Position numbers and translations under genes: made by a program. From NCBI GenBank assembly GCA_013398275.1, contig VZSE01006228.1, positions 248,001 through 312,000 on the forward strand: a DNA stretch of 64,000 bases, given 5' to 3'. The stretch is from Promerops cafer (taxonomy: Eukaryota > Chordata > Aves > Passeriformes > Nectariniidae). Below the pieces are notes generated by a model, which was not told the origin of the DNA, searched no databases, and worked only from the letters and a program-made list of their open reading frames with translations. Positions 12,899-24,973 of the stretch are shown here, piece after piece. Numbering within the stretch: position 1 is the first letter of the stretch; every line of letters starts with the position of its first letter.

Positions 12899-15800
12899 GC
12901 CTATTTCTCTTAATATACACAATAATATCTCAAAATTTAATTTGATTACACAGTTACATGCCTGTCCATGTCTTTAGTCTAATTTAATTTAAAACTACCA
13001 TAGAAAAACACTCAATTTTGAATAAAACTCAGGATTTGACCCCACCCTTCTTCCCACATCCAAACTCACCATCCCAGAGAGAGGTTAAAATAATAACATA
13101 GAAATTCCCTAATATGGTCTTAAGGTCAACAGATTCAAGTTTCTTCTAAGATCAAATACAAATCTTATCCTAAAAGACTCTAATTGAAGCTGTACTCTGT
13201 TTAAAATTCTGAGGTGTGCATTCAAGTCCCTGAGCAGATTTTAGTGTTGTGGTTACAGGCAAACAGGGAGATTTCAGATAGCCAGTGCTACTCTAGTTCT
13301 CTTAGTGGGAAACATGAGTGTGTTCAGAGTCCTCACTCCCACATGTGTTGACTCTATTCACTTCACTTAGACAATTCCTGGTCTACTCTGGCATTGGCAA
13401 GGTTGGTACTGAACTCAGGAATCTACAGAAGCAGAAATTTGGTCACAGTCTTTTCCATAACCACAGTAAAAGTTAGCATTTATTATACAGGTGTCTCTCA
13501 GTTAGATATCTGTGCCTAGAGTGCACTACACAAAACACTTACTGTAGGGCCTGATTTTCCTCCTGTCCCTCTCTATATGCACAACTATGTAAAGGCAATT
13601 CTACCAAATATGTGGGTGGAAAGTAATTTGTACCTGCTTCTAATATTTCCCTGTGTTATTCACCCCTCTACCATTAACATTAGTACAGGGGGATGACTAC
13701 AGTGCTACTTACTCCTGTAGAGGTTTTTCTTTTTAATTTGCTTTTAACTGCTAACTTCAGGACCAAAAGCTTTTGAAAGTCCAGCTATGAGTGGAATTCA
13801 GGTGCTGAATCAGACAACCATATGTGAAGATGGGAATGAATATGGGTATGCCTAAAAAATTTTACTTGGGTGTCAGAATGTGCAGCATCCCCTGAAGAGA
13901 GCAGATGAGGGTTTAGGACAGCTAGATTTCTTCCAGCCTGTCACTGACTCCCTTAGTATCAGTGCCAGTATCTCTCTGCTGAACTCAGTGCAGAAAAGCT
14001 GTGTAAATACACAGCTCATCTTTCAGTTCTACTCCTGGACCCAGGCTGGAGATTTATTTATCTGCAATGCTGATTCCTTTTTCTTTCTTGTGATAAAGTC
14101 AGGAGAGAACTGCAACCCACTCTGAATCATAACACAGTAAACCTCGATGCCGTGACACAGAAATGAACATTGGGGCTATTTTCCCATTGAGAAAGAGCAG
14201 GACTGACTGTCAGACAAAGGTCTGTGACTGTGATAAGATTGGATCAAAATAGTGTCCACAGTTTGTCCTTACTTCCATTAAAAAACAGTCCCTAAATAAT
14301 ACTTGGCTGGAAAAAGACATTAGCTGCTGGTAATTGCATGGTTCTGCTTGGCCACAACTCTAGCAGAGCTCCCAAAGGCAGCTGCTTTAATGTAAGTTGT
14401 GGTTCCACAACCCTGTGAGCACATTTACAGTACCTGGATCTCAATACCCCAGAGCCACATGTCTGTTCTGTGAGGTGAAGTGAACACAAAGGGTTTGGAA
14501 CACACATTTAAGATTGCTTTGTTCTTTTTTTATTTTTGCTTGGGTAGGATAAAAGCACAAGAAGAAGGCTTCCCAGGGATCACTGCCCTTTGCTCAGGTG
14601 GTGTGTTTAATTATGTGCTGTCACAAATTGCAAGTTGTCCTGGAAGAGTCTGGCCAGCTACAGTTCAATGATACTTTTGCAGGGTATTTTTTTGCATATT
14701 GCATATTATTGCTGTTTAGAATGTGTGGGTACATTAGCATTTCTCCATAAAATTTTGATTAAATTATGTGTTATTTAAACTAAAGACCATGTCTTGTAAT
14801 GATGGTACCTGTCAGATCAAACACATAAAGAATTTTAAAGGAAAGTCACATATCAAAGCTGTCAGTCCATTTCTCTCATTCTGTAGTCTGGTTTTGAAGG
14901 GTATTTTTAGGAAATTATTAACTTCCTTTGCCTAAGTCAGGCAAAATACTCCACAAATATGACTGTTCTTCTGACCTACTCATTTTCTACCTGTTTTCTG
15001 TGCTTTTAGAGTTCTTCATGTCTGCTGTCTGGGTGAAACAACTGTCTTGTAGTGCAAGGTTTTCCATAGTTTTGAAAACCCACATAACACTCTGACCTTA
15101 AAAATCTTAAGCAAACAGATATTTGCAGCATTAAAATGAATAACTAAAGCTAGTATCCTACAAATTAGCTGGACAATTTGCATCCCAGAGCTTCTGTTTC
15201 ATTCTGTGTTTGTTCACATGTCTGCAAAATGTATGAACCCATTTAATAGATGAGATTTGAGTAAAACAGCATCAGATAAAGGAAGAAGAGTGTAGCTCAT
15301 ACATCATTAATGTAATACCAACAAGATGCTAATATTTATTTTTATGACATTGGAAAACAGAAAGAAAATTATTGTTGCATGTTAAAGACCCTTGTACCTT
15401 TATGATCAGTCCTAGTTCCTACATTCTTGTCTCTGCAAGCACAAAGATAAGCTGTCAAATTCCCACTGATGGCTACCAGGCAGACCCATGGCTAAACAAG
15501 AGTGCCTGACACATTTATGTTTTAGTAGAAGAACATCCCAAACAACTGTTTCTATGGCAACTTGCTATAACATTTTACACATCACAAGTTTGTCCAAAGT
15601 CTGTACCTTCTTCACAAGTTGTTGAATGTTACCACCTTGACAGAATGAGAGGGAAAGACTACGCTGAAGTTTCTAAAGATCAGAACCCAGTTTGGGGAAC
15701 CCCTGTATCCCCAGTCTAAGAAACCAGTCTGGGAAAAAGTAAACACCTATAGGGATTTTTAGTATCAAAATGGTCCTGGAAATCTCATTTTAGCTATCAA

Positions 15801-15981
15801 CCAGCCCTAGCATAAACCAAATCCTATGTATATCTTCTCATAACATATGAAATTCCAGTGTGTCTATGTTTGTTTCTTCCAGAAGTCCCTTCCAGCCTGA
15901 ATTACCCTACAATCCCATGAACTTGATGCCTAACACACATGGGTACAGCAAGTATCCACAAAGCAGAATGTCCCTCTCCCT
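12899..15981. other. Non-coding DNA, no gene seen
   Basis: No gene was recognised. A short GCATATTGCATATTATT motif lies near 14694. The region 13540-13620 begins 'gggcctgattttcctcctg', which loosely recalls an ancient amniote repeat, but I could not extend the match. Confidence 0.6.
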
Positions 15982-16031
15982 GCACAATGGGACATGCAAA
16001 AATCATGCACAATGGGACATGCAAAAGTCAT
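15982..16031. repeat. Two-copy 25-bp direct tandem repeat
   Basis: Copies at 15982-16006 and 16007-16031 share the core GCACAATGGGACATGCAAAA and differ by one base near the 3' end (ATCAT versus GTCAT). It is a local tandem duplication. A further degenerate ACCCAATGCA follows. The duplication lies inside overlapping open frames on both strands, none of which resembles a gene. Confidence 0.9.
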
Positions 16032-17553
16032 ACCCAATGCAGTGCTACATTGACAGAAAAAGCAGCAGAAAAACACATTTTCTTTTGAAAAGCTGGCCCA
16101 GCACACAGCAGGTCCCTTCTGCAATGACACTGGCAAAGGCACTCCCTGCATGGGAGGGTGCTTGTCCTCAGCCCTGGATGACAGCTGCTATGCAATCCAC
16201 AGGGAACCTGGATGTTTAAAAGCAAGGTATTGCAATACTCACTGATGTAGTCTCCAAATACTATTTTAAAATATTTCTAACATTTATTTTTCTTCAGTTT
16301 ATTTGCTTTAAATGAAGGCTGAGATCCTGAAGAGAAACTGCAGCCTCTTTTATGTCGTTCCAGAAGTGGATCTCTTAGGTGCAGGAAAACACTGTCCTAT
16401 AGGAAGTGCAAGGGAAATTCTAAATGCTACTTCAAAATCTGGCCATTGGATCCCTAAAGCAAAAGATAAAAATAGAAGAATGGCAGAGGTACAAATTCTG
16501 TAGTTAACTACAGCTCTTCAAACTGTACAACTCTGATTTCCTTTCCCTGGTTTTGAAATTTAAAGATTAATAAACACTAGAAACATCCAGTAAAATAATC
16601 AAGCCATGGGATAGAAGCCTGATGGACAAAGGTAGCCAGATCTCGTTCCCACCCTTGTCAAAAACAATAGGAAATCCATTTCAGACATGAAAATAAACTA
16701 CTGCAGAATAAGTCTGATTCAAGGCCAGAATGAAATATGGTCTCTTCACAAAGGTTTGTGTTTGTCAAGTACCTTTTCAAGCAAGGTCTTCTAAGCAGCT
16801 AAAAAAGGAACTAAAAGTGCTGAAATACAGAATAATCCATCTAGAATAGGAAAATATTTTTCTTCATCCTAGTATCTGAAAATGGAGTAGAGTTGCACTA
16901 CCTTTGCTTGTTTGATGGCCACTTTGGTTTTTTTAGCCTGTATGCTGTGCCAAACCAAAGTTCTAGTTTGACAATATGAAAGGTCTGTGACAATACTGAC
17001 CTAGGGCACTGCCTTCCACAGAGTGACAACCACGTTAAAGAGGTTTTAATGCTTTCATAAACAAAGGAAAATGTGAGAAAAGGAGGAGCTGCTCAAACCT
17101 TACACTTCTTTTGTACTGCTCAGCATATCCTTAAAAAGCCTCTGGCATTTCTGCAGATCCTCTATTACACCTATGTTTGGGCTTGCCAGGAGGCAGAAGG
17201 TAACTATTCTACTGATCCCGGACACAAAAGGATAATTTGTCCATTTTCATCAGTAAAATAAGGGTTGAAGTACAAAAGCCTGACGAATATAATTAGGCCA
17301 TAAAAGCTTTGTCAATTCCTCAGTGAGACACTGTCTCACAAACAAACATGAAGTCACAGCCTAAACAGGTATTTCTTACTTATTAGACCCATGCACACTT
17401 CTTTGACTTTTTACAGTCTTTACTTTACAATACTTTGATTAGCGCACTACTGTTTTCTCACACATGATTCCTGTCATTTTCCTTCATAATATTGCAATTT
17501 CTTCTTTAGAGAAATGGGAAAGATGTTACCACAGGGAAAGGGCTAGTTTGTTT
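16032..17553. other. Non-coding DNA, no gene seen
   Basis: No gene or known repeat was recognised. Open frames are short and without motifs. Confidence 0.65.
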
Positions 17554-17580
17554 AAAAAAAAAAACAAAACAAAACAAAAA
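17554..17580. repeat. A-rich (AAAAC)n tract
   Basis: Eleven A are followed by four AAAAC-like units. It is simple sequence; no retroposon body was recognised next to it. Confidence 0.85.
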
Positions 17581-20500
17581 ATGTGTCTTTTTTGAAAAAT
17601 TAATGTAATTTTTAACACTTAGCAAAAACCAAAATATATTATTATGATGCACCATGATGGAAAAATCACGGATTCATCAGATTGTTGAAAAAAAAGCACT
17701 GAAAGGCTGTCTATTTTGCTAGGCACTTACAATAACTTTTAAAAATATGCTAAAATTAATATTAAGAATGATTCCCCAGAGATTTAGTGCAGCCTGGAAG
17801 TACATCCAAAACAGGGAGTGCTTTGTCTGCACCCTGCAGGTTAGTACAGATAATTACTTTCTGAAATCACATTTCACTGTGCAGTGAAAGCACTGAGTTC
17901 CTTTGGAAAAACCCTGCAAACCGAATTACATGTCACGCATGACCAATGTTAATTTTCTTACTCAGTGAAACAAAACCCAATCTATTTTATGCCCAAAGAC
18001 TATCATGTTTCTGAGGCACGCTTATCTTGTCATCAGTTCCTATTCCATCAATACTGGCATGTGCGTTGGATTCAATAGTCCATGAAGTAGTTGACTACAA
18101 GGTGAATTAGTTATTAAAAATATCTCTACATTAGAAAGTTATAGTCTGACTAAATTTCACTAAATTACAGAAATTCAAGTACACCAGAAAGTGGTGTGGA
18201 GAAAGAACAGCAATTCTCACCCACAGTGGGCTTTGCCATTTCCGTATCTGAGTGCAGTCTCGTTAGAAAGACCTGTGAAACTGAGTAATCAGCAGAAGAG
18301 CCACCAAAGCACAAGAAGCCAAGCAGGCAGGGGAGTAGGAAAGAGGCCTGCAGGCAGCCTGGCCTTCTTGTCTTCAGCCAGAAGCTTTTCCAAATCCATG
18401 ACATCTTTTCCATTCTGACTGGTCAACAGATATCAGAGGAGCTGATGTTGCAATTGAGTATTTCTCTGCCTAGCTCTAATCATGACTGAAATTAGTCTTT
18501 CTGGACTAAGAAAAATATTAATTAGTTTTAAATGCAGGATGCTGGTCTGAGCAATCACCTTGGCTACACTTTCAAAGACATGGCTTTACTCAGCCAAATG
18601 CTATACATATGCCTATGTCCTGTTTCCATCAACAGTTAAACACATATTTTAAACTGGGTACGTTCTTGACTTTTTACTGAGTAGCACTGAGATGTGACAG
18701 CAATCCTCATGTTAGGTTTCCCAGACGCTCCATCACACCTTTAGAAAACTGGTAAGAAAATATTCTGAGCAGAAACTCCCTATCATCAGTTCTGTCAGCC
18801 TGTGGGACAGCAAAAACAAATGTTGAGAGAAGACTGTCAAGATCCTCATTTTATCCAAGGTCAGAATTTGAGCAGGATTTGCAGACTCTCAGGTGTAACT
18901 CCATCCACTGACTCTTCGGACTGTTCTGGCCCTGAAGACCTGCATTAGTAGTAATGGATGAAAGGAAAAATTAAATACTTCTTTCATTAAATGAAAAAAC
19001 AAATAAATCTTATAAAATATTGCTGCAGTGAGTTACTACAGAACAACAGAAAAACTGAGAGTTACCACCAAGATTTTCTAGACTGGGAGTACCAATTACT
19101 GGAGCTGATCTCAAGTGCTCACAAGTAAAAGTAGTGCTTTTACCTAAATTAGAGGTCCACACCTGGGCCATCAAAGGCAACTCAGGGGAAATATATTTGG
19201 CATGCAACTTCACTATGCACTGCTTTCAATCTCTCCAGGCTTTTTTTTTTTTTTTATTCATTACAATCTCTATTCTATTTAATCTTGTACAATGTATTTC
19301 AAGTTTCTGGAGGTAGGGCTGAGATGCACAGTATTTTATTGCCTATACAAGTCCAAGCACATAGGGTGTGTTTTAAGGATGTAATAGTTGGGAATATTTT
19401 ATCTTGCACTGGAAATGGCATTTATTTTTTCACATGCACTTGGAAACTTGAATAAAACTCAACTTGAGAAGGGTCCTTCTGTAGTGGGCACAGTTAGAGG
19501 GTAGTACTTCTACATGGGTAGTACTCCTACCCATGATCTCTCAGAGGTGGAATGTGAGATGGTTGCAGGCTGTCCAATTTCACAATTTACGAGAAGGCTG
19601 CATTATATTTTCATTTAAGTATATGATTTCCAAGCTGTGGGGACATCAGTTACCTGTTACAGCCTGGCCTGCTTCATTAATGTGAGTGGGGAAAAGAAAA
19701 TTCCACCCTTTTCCCAATGAATTACACAAACAAAATGGGATTCTGTTGTAGGCCACCTCAGAGTATTTTTTTAAAATCCCACCCATGGAGTGATTGTATG
19801 AACTGGTAGCAGTCAGTACCTGCAGTTAAGGCCCTCCAAGCCGTGTTCAAAATACCTAAATTAATGGATCCAGCATGAGGAAAGGAAAATCCAGAGTCAG
19901 GGAGGATTGGGAGGTTTGTGTCTTTTGAATATTTTTATTCTGGACAGTTTGTTCACAAGTGCAGCATCTCAAGGCCAAGTTATCTGGCTTGCTTCATTTA
20001 TCTTGCATTATACAAAGCAAGTGTACTCCAGGCAGAGGGATTCACTGCTGTGGAACAATCCTGGGCAGTCTCTGGCCACTTCAGGAGCTGTGGGAGGAGC
20101 TCTGCCATCTGTCCCTCTCACCTGTGTCACCACCTGCTTTCCTGGACATTCATTCCCTGCAGTAAAGGTAAACAGAGCACAGATTAGTATTTCCTCTGTG
20201 TTTTCCATTTAGACAAATTCAACAGAAGAAGAGGGTAATTTTATAGGGAGTAAGTAGGAGAAGTGCTTCTCACAGCCAAAGAAACTCCCATTTTACAAGT
20301 CACAGCTGCATGGAGCACTTGTTTGGCAAGACAGTTCCTCAGCGTTAAGCCTCTCTCACTTCTGCAGGAAAAGGATATAAAGAGCTGCTCCTCCATCAGA
20401 TGAATGTGCTTCCCAGCCATGCCACCTTCTATATCTGTTTCTTTCCTCTGCCTTTATTCATACAGGGCTACCCTTCTCCTAGCCTTCCAGAAAGTTAGTA

Positions 20501-22209
20501 CAGTGATCATTTTCCTAATCCATCTCTTAGACTACTGTCACTTCTTTCTTGGAATTAAACTCTTTCACATCAGAGGAAAACTTCAGGCTCCTCACTATTT
20601 ACTTCCTATATCTCTTCCTATTTCACCTATACTGATAGTTGACTTCTATCTTTTACAGTCACTTAACTCCCCATATTTCGGATTTCAGATACAGTCTCAA
20701 AAACAAAGCGATTTTACTGGCTGTCTTCATATCCCTGCTGAAATCTCTCTTTTGATATGATGCCTGAGAAAACCTTGATGAAATTTAGGCTGCTGTAGGG
20801 TTGACACAGCCAAAACTGTTGAATATACCTGTAACCAGTCTTATCCAGGTCTGTCATCTTCTTTTAAAGGGACCATAAATTTCTGGAATAGTCACCCCCT
20901 TTTGACCTTGCCTGACAGCATTATCCACATTGTGTTGACAGTCTAGGACTGTGGCTCCTGGGCACAATGGAGACATCACTTCAAAAAGGTATTTTTAGTA
21001 AAAGTATTAGGCAGGGGGTTTATAGCTCACTTTTCCATTACAGTTGGCTAAGGCATTCAGGAAGTTCCTTTTGTCTGTCACATGCTTAAATTTCCAGAGC
21101 AGTATTACTTATAACTCAGAATAATAATAAACAAATGCCATAAATTAATTAATATATTAAATAAATGGGTCTGTAGTTGCCTCAAATTTTTCTAGCTGGA
21201 ATATTTACATGCAGAGACTGGCTTTCCCTAATCAAAGCTCAGAAGGAAAACTTCTTACAGTAAAGAATACAATTTGACTAAATACGTGGGGAATTAAAAG
21301 ATCATCCTACCAAAGTCTTTAAAAAGGGTGTCAGCCACTGATGCAGTCAATACACTTTGAAGTGATTCCAGTAGAACTCTGATATCTTTAGAAAAGATTG
21401 GTTTTATTCAAATCATACTTCAGAAATCTTTTATATAAGAAATATTAGCACACCAGACACACCACGAAATGACATCCAAGAAGACAGCCTGTGTGGGTGA
21501 AGTGGTGCCTTGCTTTTTCTTCTGCTTAGTGAAACAATATGGTTATAGACCTCACAGAAAGAAAAATGTCATGTTCATTGAAAATTTGCTAAAGCTGTTC
21601 CGTCTGTTCCTAACATTCCTTTCCTAATACTGAGCTTGTCCCACCTCTTAGAAAAAGAATAAAATAACCAATCCATTCCCTGCCAGATTAGAAAACAAGC
21701 ACCCTGGACTGCCAAAAGGCAAAAGGACATTCCTTGTAAATTTTCACACAATCCCATCTGAACAGGATGTAAAAAAGAAAGCTGTTCTGTATGGAGGCTA
21801 CCTCTGAGCTGATGACAGTTCAGTTCTGATGTCATATACATTCAATCTGGGAGATTTAAATGGAAAGTAAAAGATAACAGTCACAAAATCAACAAGGCTG
21901 TAAAATTGCCATCTTCATACCACTGTGCTGAGGACATCTGTAGAAAATAGATCCAAGACCCCTCTTTTTCTCATCCAGCTCAAGGCAACAAACAAGGAGT
22001 AGTAAGCGATGACCAGAGTTATTCACTGAAGTGGAATTCTTGCCTCTGGAGCTTTGTTTTACCTTCTACCTAATTCTTAACTGTTTGGAGGGAGAAGATG
22101 AAAAGTAAATGATACTTCAGTATGCAAGTGATTGAACTATGACATAATTTTTGGTCAGACACATCATATCCATTTCCTGTCCTATCTTTTAGTTGTCAGG
22201 TTCTCTTTG
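17581..22209. other. Non-coding DNA, no gene seen
   Basis: No gene was recognised. Contents are a 15-base poly(T) run at 19241-19255, a perfect 9-bp inverted repeat at 19513-19535, and an A+T-rich patch at 21119-21165. A minus-strand frame at 18413-18165 begins with ATG and contains a hydrophobic stretch near residues 23-38, but it has no other support. Three plus-strand frames overlapping at 19907-20212 reflect a stop-poor patch rather than a gene. Confidence 0.6.
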
Positions 22210-22322
22210 ATCACTTACTTTTAAGGGCAGAGCCTGTCTCTCACCATGTGTTTGCACACAGCCTAGCAATGCAGGCTTCACTTTGGATCAGGGCCTCTAA
22301 GTACTACCATCATATAAATAGC
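22210..22322 (+). repeat. Ancient amniote interspersed-repeat 3' tail (L2/L3/MIR-type)
   Basis: The text 'gggcagagcctgtctctcac', then 'catgtgtttgcacacagcct', then 'gggcctctaagtactacca' and 'tcatataaata', follows closely the 3' tail of a repeat I know from many amniote genomes. In that tail the order is gggcagggactgtctct, tgtgtttgtacagcgcctagcac, ggggcctctaggtgctac, aatacaaataa. About a quarter of the positions differ, consistent with an insertion older than modern birds. I cannot name the family with certainty; a LINE2/CR1-L3-like or CORE-SINE tail is likely. Confidence 0.55.
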
Positions 22323-23747
22323 CATTCTCAGAGAAACAAAAAACAAACACAAAGCTGTGAGGAGATGAAAGAACACATGGTTTCCTGGTGACTCATTTTG
22401 CACAGTTCAGAACATGTAGTTTTATTTTGCTCTCAAAGGCCAAGTCGCACATGGTGCCCTCCACAGACGAGTAAGGATGCCAACACAGAGGAGTAACCTA
22501 CAACAGAACTCAGGGCAAGTGTTTAGGACTGGGCTGATTTTTCTCTCTTTTTCCTTCACCAAGTACTGTATCAGTAAACAAGCATTTCTCCCTGCAAGTT
22601 ATAAATAGGCACTAGTGCCTTATCATCTTCTTGCTCACTGGGAAAGAATGTGGATCAGCTAAAGAATGAGACACCCAGGAAAGCTGCTGAACAGCAACAA
22701 CAATTTTTGTTTAAAAACTCCCTCTCCCAGAGTCAGAAGCATACATTCTTTGGGAATGAGTTTCTTGACCTGGTAAATGACATGATGTTTTATATACAAA
22801 AATATTAAGAGAGGATTATGTCACTGGTAAAAATGTGCTGAAATGAGGCCTTTCCCTTTTGCAAGCCTTTAAAGGAGCTTTCCAAGCTTACCAAAACTGT
22901 GCAGTCATGCTGCTGACAGGCAGCCAAGTTCACATAAGAACCAGTACAAGGGCACCTTCAAAGCCAGCACGCTCATGGACCTCTTGTATAAACTGCAAGG
23001 TGTGTCAGACTTCACATTACCAACATGGAATCTCAAAGCCCTGAAAGAATTATCATTCTTCATTCTTGTATGGAAGGTGAATCTCAAAATAGCTATAAAC
23101 CAGCACTCCAGGAAACATGGAGATGATTAGAGAAAGAGAAGCTATCAAGACAAGGCACTGGACGAGAATCAACAAGATATAGGCCAAGATCCACAAAGGT
23201 ATTTAGGTTCCTGTCATTCATCTGTTTCACAGTGAGCATTGGTGCCTAAAAAAGAGTTACAGTCTTAAATTCTTTTGTAGATTTTTGCCCTCTGTTTTAT
23301 TCCCAGGCTTATTCAGCTGACAAAACAATTCACCTCTCAGTGGAGAGCTCACATTTCCTAACTTGCAAAACATGTGCATAGCATATATGTATCAAAAGTG
23401 CATTTTCACAGACTCAGTGTCATGACAAGAAGGATGACAGAATTTCCCCAGGCAAAAAAATATTTTTGTCCAATAATTGAACACTTGTTTTGCTCATGAT
23501 GCAGGAAGTATTAATGTTTCATCAGGTTCTTCCAATGACACAAGGTACCAGATTTTTCAATTCAACTGCAGCTGTAAGTGATGGATGAGACAGGGAACTG
23601 TACTTAAGAGGAGAATAAATTTATTTGAATATTATCTCTTTGGAGACACATTCCTTTCATCCCTCCATACAGTAAGAACCTAACTCACATTGATTCTGCT
23701 TTATTCAGAGTTCCTGAATCTTTATCATTTGAGATCTTAGGACCAGA
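22323..23747. other. Non-coding DNA, no gene seen
   Basis: No gene was recognised. Open frames of about 60 codons on both strands around 22859-23087 are unremarkable. Confidence 0.65.
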
Positions 23748-23872
23748 ACACACAAAAAAACAAACAAACAAACAAAAAAACAAACCACAACAAACAAACA
23801 AAAAACCCCAAACAAACAAAAAACCAAACAACAACAACAACAAAAACATAAATTAAAAAATGCCCCCCCCCC
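23748..23872. repeat. (CAAA)n / (CAA)n tract with poly(C)
   Basis: About 100 bases consist of A with regularly spaced C: CAAA units, then CAA units near 23827-23842. A ten-base poly(C) run follows at 23863-23872. It is interrupted simple sequence on the A-rich plus strand. Confidence 0.9.
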
Positions 23873-24188
23873 AAACCATTTTATATTAAAAAATGTGGCC
23901 AGGATTTGACCTTAAAAGGAGTAAAGAAAGACAAATGACAAATGAAAACAATGATAATCCTCCTCAGCTTTGCAGTTTGTTTCTGCAGAGTAATTTTTTT
24001 TAAATTTATTAATTATTTTAAGTTTTAGGAATGTCTTACCTAAAGCATGCACAGAGCCAAAAGACAGTGCTATTTTTAGAGTATCATTTCTCATCTTGTT
24101 TTGGCAAGGTAAAACCAATGTATCTGAAAGACTTGCATCGTCTGAGATTATAAACTTTGAGAACACACAGGTCAGACCCTGTCTTCAG
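23873..24188. other. Non-coding A+T-rich DNA
   Basis: Nothing recognisable was found apart from the possible splice acceptor that ends it (see next entry). Confidence 0.55.
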
Positions 24189-24269
24189 GCAAGTTTGGCA
24201 GACATCTACTCCCAAGACAAAGCTTTCCAGAAGGAAACTTACTACAATAACATATTTGCTATGAATGGA
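24189..24269 (+). other. Candidate 81-bp exon-like segment
   Basis: The segment is preceded by 'accctgtcttcag', an acceptable splice acceptor, and is followed by GTAAGTAT, which matches the first six intron positions of the donor consensus exactly. Between them lie 27 codons without a stop, in a phase that uses whole codons at both ends. The peptide begins ASLADIY and ends NNIFAMNG. It resembles no family I know. An 81-bp stop-free segment between two splice-like motifs is expected by chance several times in a window this size, so this is a weak call. Confidence 0.13.
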
Positions 24270-24558
24270 GTAAGTATCCAGGACAAAGTGATACACACTT
24301 CTGTAAAACAGACCATTAGTATAGTATTTTCTAGATTACTCCATCATTTTCCTTAGTCAGTTGCTAGAGCAATCCATCCCATTGGGCATTAAAACAAATA
24401 ATGTTGGAGATCTATTTTCTTTCACCAATACCACAGAACTCTTTCAGGATCTCAACAGCAACTGTAAAAAACTGCTCTGGTTTCAAATTCAGTGCAATTG
24501 CAGAGGAAGGGATTATTAAGTGGAAAAGGATCTCTCAATCATAGATAACTGTCCCCCA
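24270..24558. other. Non-coding DNA upstream of a possible small ORF
   Basis: Nothing was recognised other than the TATA-like motif at its end. Confidence 0.55.
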
Positions 24559-24564
24559 TATAAA
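24559..24564 (+). promoter_or_regulatory. TATAAA box upstream of candidate signal-peptide ORF
   Basis: TATAAA stands in a C-rich-to-A context (ccccca-TATAAA-caag) 38 bases before the ATG at 24602. A start site 25-30 bases downstream of the box would give a leader of only about 10-15 bases, which is short but possible. TATA motifs are common by chance in A+T-rich DNA. Confidence 0.2.
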
Positions 24565-24601
24565 CAAGATAGATGGCAGCAAGAAATGTTCTTCACCATA
24601 T

Positions 24602-24847
24602 ATGATGAAACTGCATCTAGCAGATCTTCTACTTCTAGTAGGAGCCTTGGGACTGTGCAGCTGCTTCAGCATGAAGATTAAAAGCACCCATTGGGACATA
24701 ATTCCCACCTTCATTTGTAATCAGAAATCATCTAGTCACTCTAGAAGCCACCCCACCTTCTACAGTGCCTTTCCTTTCACACACTGCTTTGTGGTAGTAG
24801 GTAAAACTCTGAGTACACTTAAGAGTTCAGAGAGTAACAAGGGATGA
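24602..24847 (+). CDS. Candidate small secreted-peptide ORF or first exon, unrecognised
   Basis: This 81-codon frame starts with tandem ATG codons (24602 and 24605). Its first 21 residues look like a signal peptide: MMKLH, then a hydrophobic core rich in Leu, Val and Ala (residues 6-17), then a small-residue Cys-Ser-Cys end suitable for cleavage. The rest is Ser/His/Thr-rich, has only two further Cys residues, and shows no domain I know. A donor-like TAG|GTAAAA lies at about 24799, so the frame could be a first exon of about 66 codons instead of a complete gene. A TATAAA box lies 38 bases upstream. No partner exon could be identified. A hydrophobic N-terminus can occur by chance, so confidence is low; family and function are unknown. 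Confidence 0.15.
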   Translation: MMKLHLADLLLLVGALGLCSCFSMKIKSTHWDIIPTFICNQKSSSHSRSHPTFYSAFPFTHCFVVVGKTLSTLKSSESNKG

Positions 24848-24954
24848 AGTGGCTTAGTCATTGTGGCAGCTAGCAGACCTTTGTTTTTAAGAAGCAGAAT
24901 TCTAATCCTGATTTTACTGTGAACTGTGCTAGAACAACAAAACTTTTGTTTTGA
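24848..24954. other. Non-coding DNA, faint MIR-like text
   Basis: 'gcagaattctaatcctga' near 24894 loosely recalls the MIR core but cannot be extended with confidence. Confidence 0.3.
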
Positions 24955-24973
24955 TTTTTTTTTTTTTTTTTAA
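24955..24973. repeat. Poly(T) run
   Basis: An uninterrupted run of about 18 T. No adjoining retroposed gene was recognised on the minus strand. Confidence 0.8.

Noticed and set aside
13540..13620. 'gggcctgattttcctcctg' as the edge of an ancient amniote repeat
   Set aside because: The similarity ends after about 20 bases and cannot be told from chance.
18165..18413. Minus-strand 82-codon ATG frame with a hydrophobic stretch
   Set aside because: The hydrophobic part starts after about 22 residues rich in Lys, Arg and Trp, there is no promoter or splice support, and an opposing frame of similar length overlaps it.
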